A DNA stretch of 24,015 nt from positions 1 to 24,015 of the forward strand of contig CAZHTS010000069.1 in assembly GCA_964535315.1 (NCBI GenBank). The letters are read 5' to 3'. Under the pieces are notes generated by a model. That model was not told the DNA's origin, did not search any database, and saw nothing but the letters and a program-made list of their open reading frames with translations. The DNA is from CAZHTS01 sp964535315. Its GTDB lineage: Bacteria > Chloroflexota > Anaerolineae > Anaerolineales > Anaerolineaceae. Positions 23,581 through 24,015 of the stretch are shown here, in pieces. Position 1 is the first letter of the stretch. The number at the start of each line of letters is the position of its first letter. A program made the translations under genes and the position numbers.

Positions 23581-24015
23581 TCATTCCTCACCCTTAATCT
23601 TAATCGGGCTACATTGATAGTTGGTCAGCCCGCTTTGTTTAATAACGGCACAAGCCCTTTCTGTCACAAATACCAGATTGGGGTAGTTCTCATCAAGAAT
23701 AAAGTCGTTTCCATCCCAATTCTCTTCGCACAATTCCATCAGGTAAACTCCTTTACACTTGCCACATATTGGACAACAATCAAACTTTATGGGGGAAATA
23801 ATCCTTCCAGTAACAAGCAAAACGTATAAAGAGGGCAATGGATTTTCGCGGCTCTTCTTGCTTCGTTTGTCAATCAGTTCAACTTTAAGAAACTGACATC
23901 CCATAAGTTCGGATTTTATGATTGCGTCTCTGGCTTTTTCTGTAACCAGGATTCCACCTCTCCACGGGAAAATAAAATCAGACACTTTCGCACTGGTTAT
24001 TTTTGCCGTTGGGCC
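23581..24015 (-). CDS. Double-CXXCG motif protein, SitI6-like immunity family (N-terminus outside window)
   Basis: The frame is open from the window end, giving 144 C-terminal residues; an internal GTG at 23985 is unlikely to be the true start because the open residues before it (GPTAKITSAK then VSDF) also fit the family. Visible features are a middle VSDFIFPW and ILVTEKARDAI, then CCPICGK, the second CXXCG-like zinc-knuckle motif, and an end PNLVFVTERACAVIKQSG. The first CXXCG would lie outside. In Myxococcus, members are immunity proteins against Sit-type toxins; whether this one is such a protein is an inference. Base composition is visibly more AT-rich than all genes to the left, suggesting recent transfer. 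The neighbour that would be its toxin or partner lies outside the window. Confidence 0.72.
   Translation of the reverse strand, partial: GPTAKITSAKVSDFIFPWRGGILVTEKARDAIIKSELMGCQFLKVELIDKRSKKSRENPLPSLYVLLVTGRIISPIKFDCCPICGKCKGVYLMELCEENWDGNDFILDENYPNLVFVTERACAVIKQSGLTNYQCSPIKIKGEE

Noticed and set aside
23473..23829. Plus-strand open frame opposite the double-CXXCG gene
   Set aside because: It overlaps the transposase remnant and then runs antisense to a recognisable protein; no motif or ribosome site.

Overview
The window is bacterial, GC-rich and gene-dense, and most likely comes from a Chloroflexota genome of Anaerolineae type. That placement is an inference. It rests on a mevalonate-pathway decarboxylase in a bacterium, several secreted proteins with Pro/Thr-rich linkers, a creatininase-family enzyme, and the general style of the proteins. 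No rRNA or tRNA gene was seen, so the taxonomy is tentative.

Layout of the left half. Positions 1-855 hold the C-terminal part of leuS, closed by a strong intrinsic terminator. A creatininase-family amidohydrolase follows and converges on a small Cys-rich YgbA-type protein. Next come two exported proteins of unknown role: a coiled-coil secreted protein and an Ig-like protein with a C-terminal membrane anchor. Then come pth and mfd. At the end of mfd a consensus promoter sits directly before a response regulator, GNAT acetyltransferase and histidine kinase operon. A lipoprotein-like protein made of two tandem domains follows, then uvrB. The transcription-coupled repair factor Mfd and the excision nuclease subunit UvrB are therefore separated only by the two-component block.

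Layout of the right half, mostly on the minus strand. One likely operon runs mvaD, an RseP-type site-2 protease, a HEAT-repeat protein, a membrane-anchored gluzincin (peptidase-MA type) and acylphosphatase, with short gaps and one ATGA overlap. Upstream of it lie serC, with its own terminator, promoter and a leader hairpin, then ppk2 with a clear promoter, and a large YfhO-type polytopic membrane protein.

The right edge differs in character. From about 23.25 kb there is a copy of a dispersed GC-rich repeat, then a frameshifted plus-strand transposase remnant, then a clearly AT-richer gene cut by the window end. That gene matches the double-CXXCG family, whose members include SitI6-type immunity proteins. 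This segment looks horizontally acquired. The repeat occurs at three intergenic places (about 13.2, 20.5 and 23.25 kb).

Most genes are housekeeping. The items most worth a second look are the predicted leaderless response regulator transcript, the Met-rich sensor loop of its kinase, the protease/HEAT/gluzincin operon attached to mvaD, the dispersed repeat, and the foreign right edge with its immunity-like protein. No convincing wholly new multi-gene system was found.
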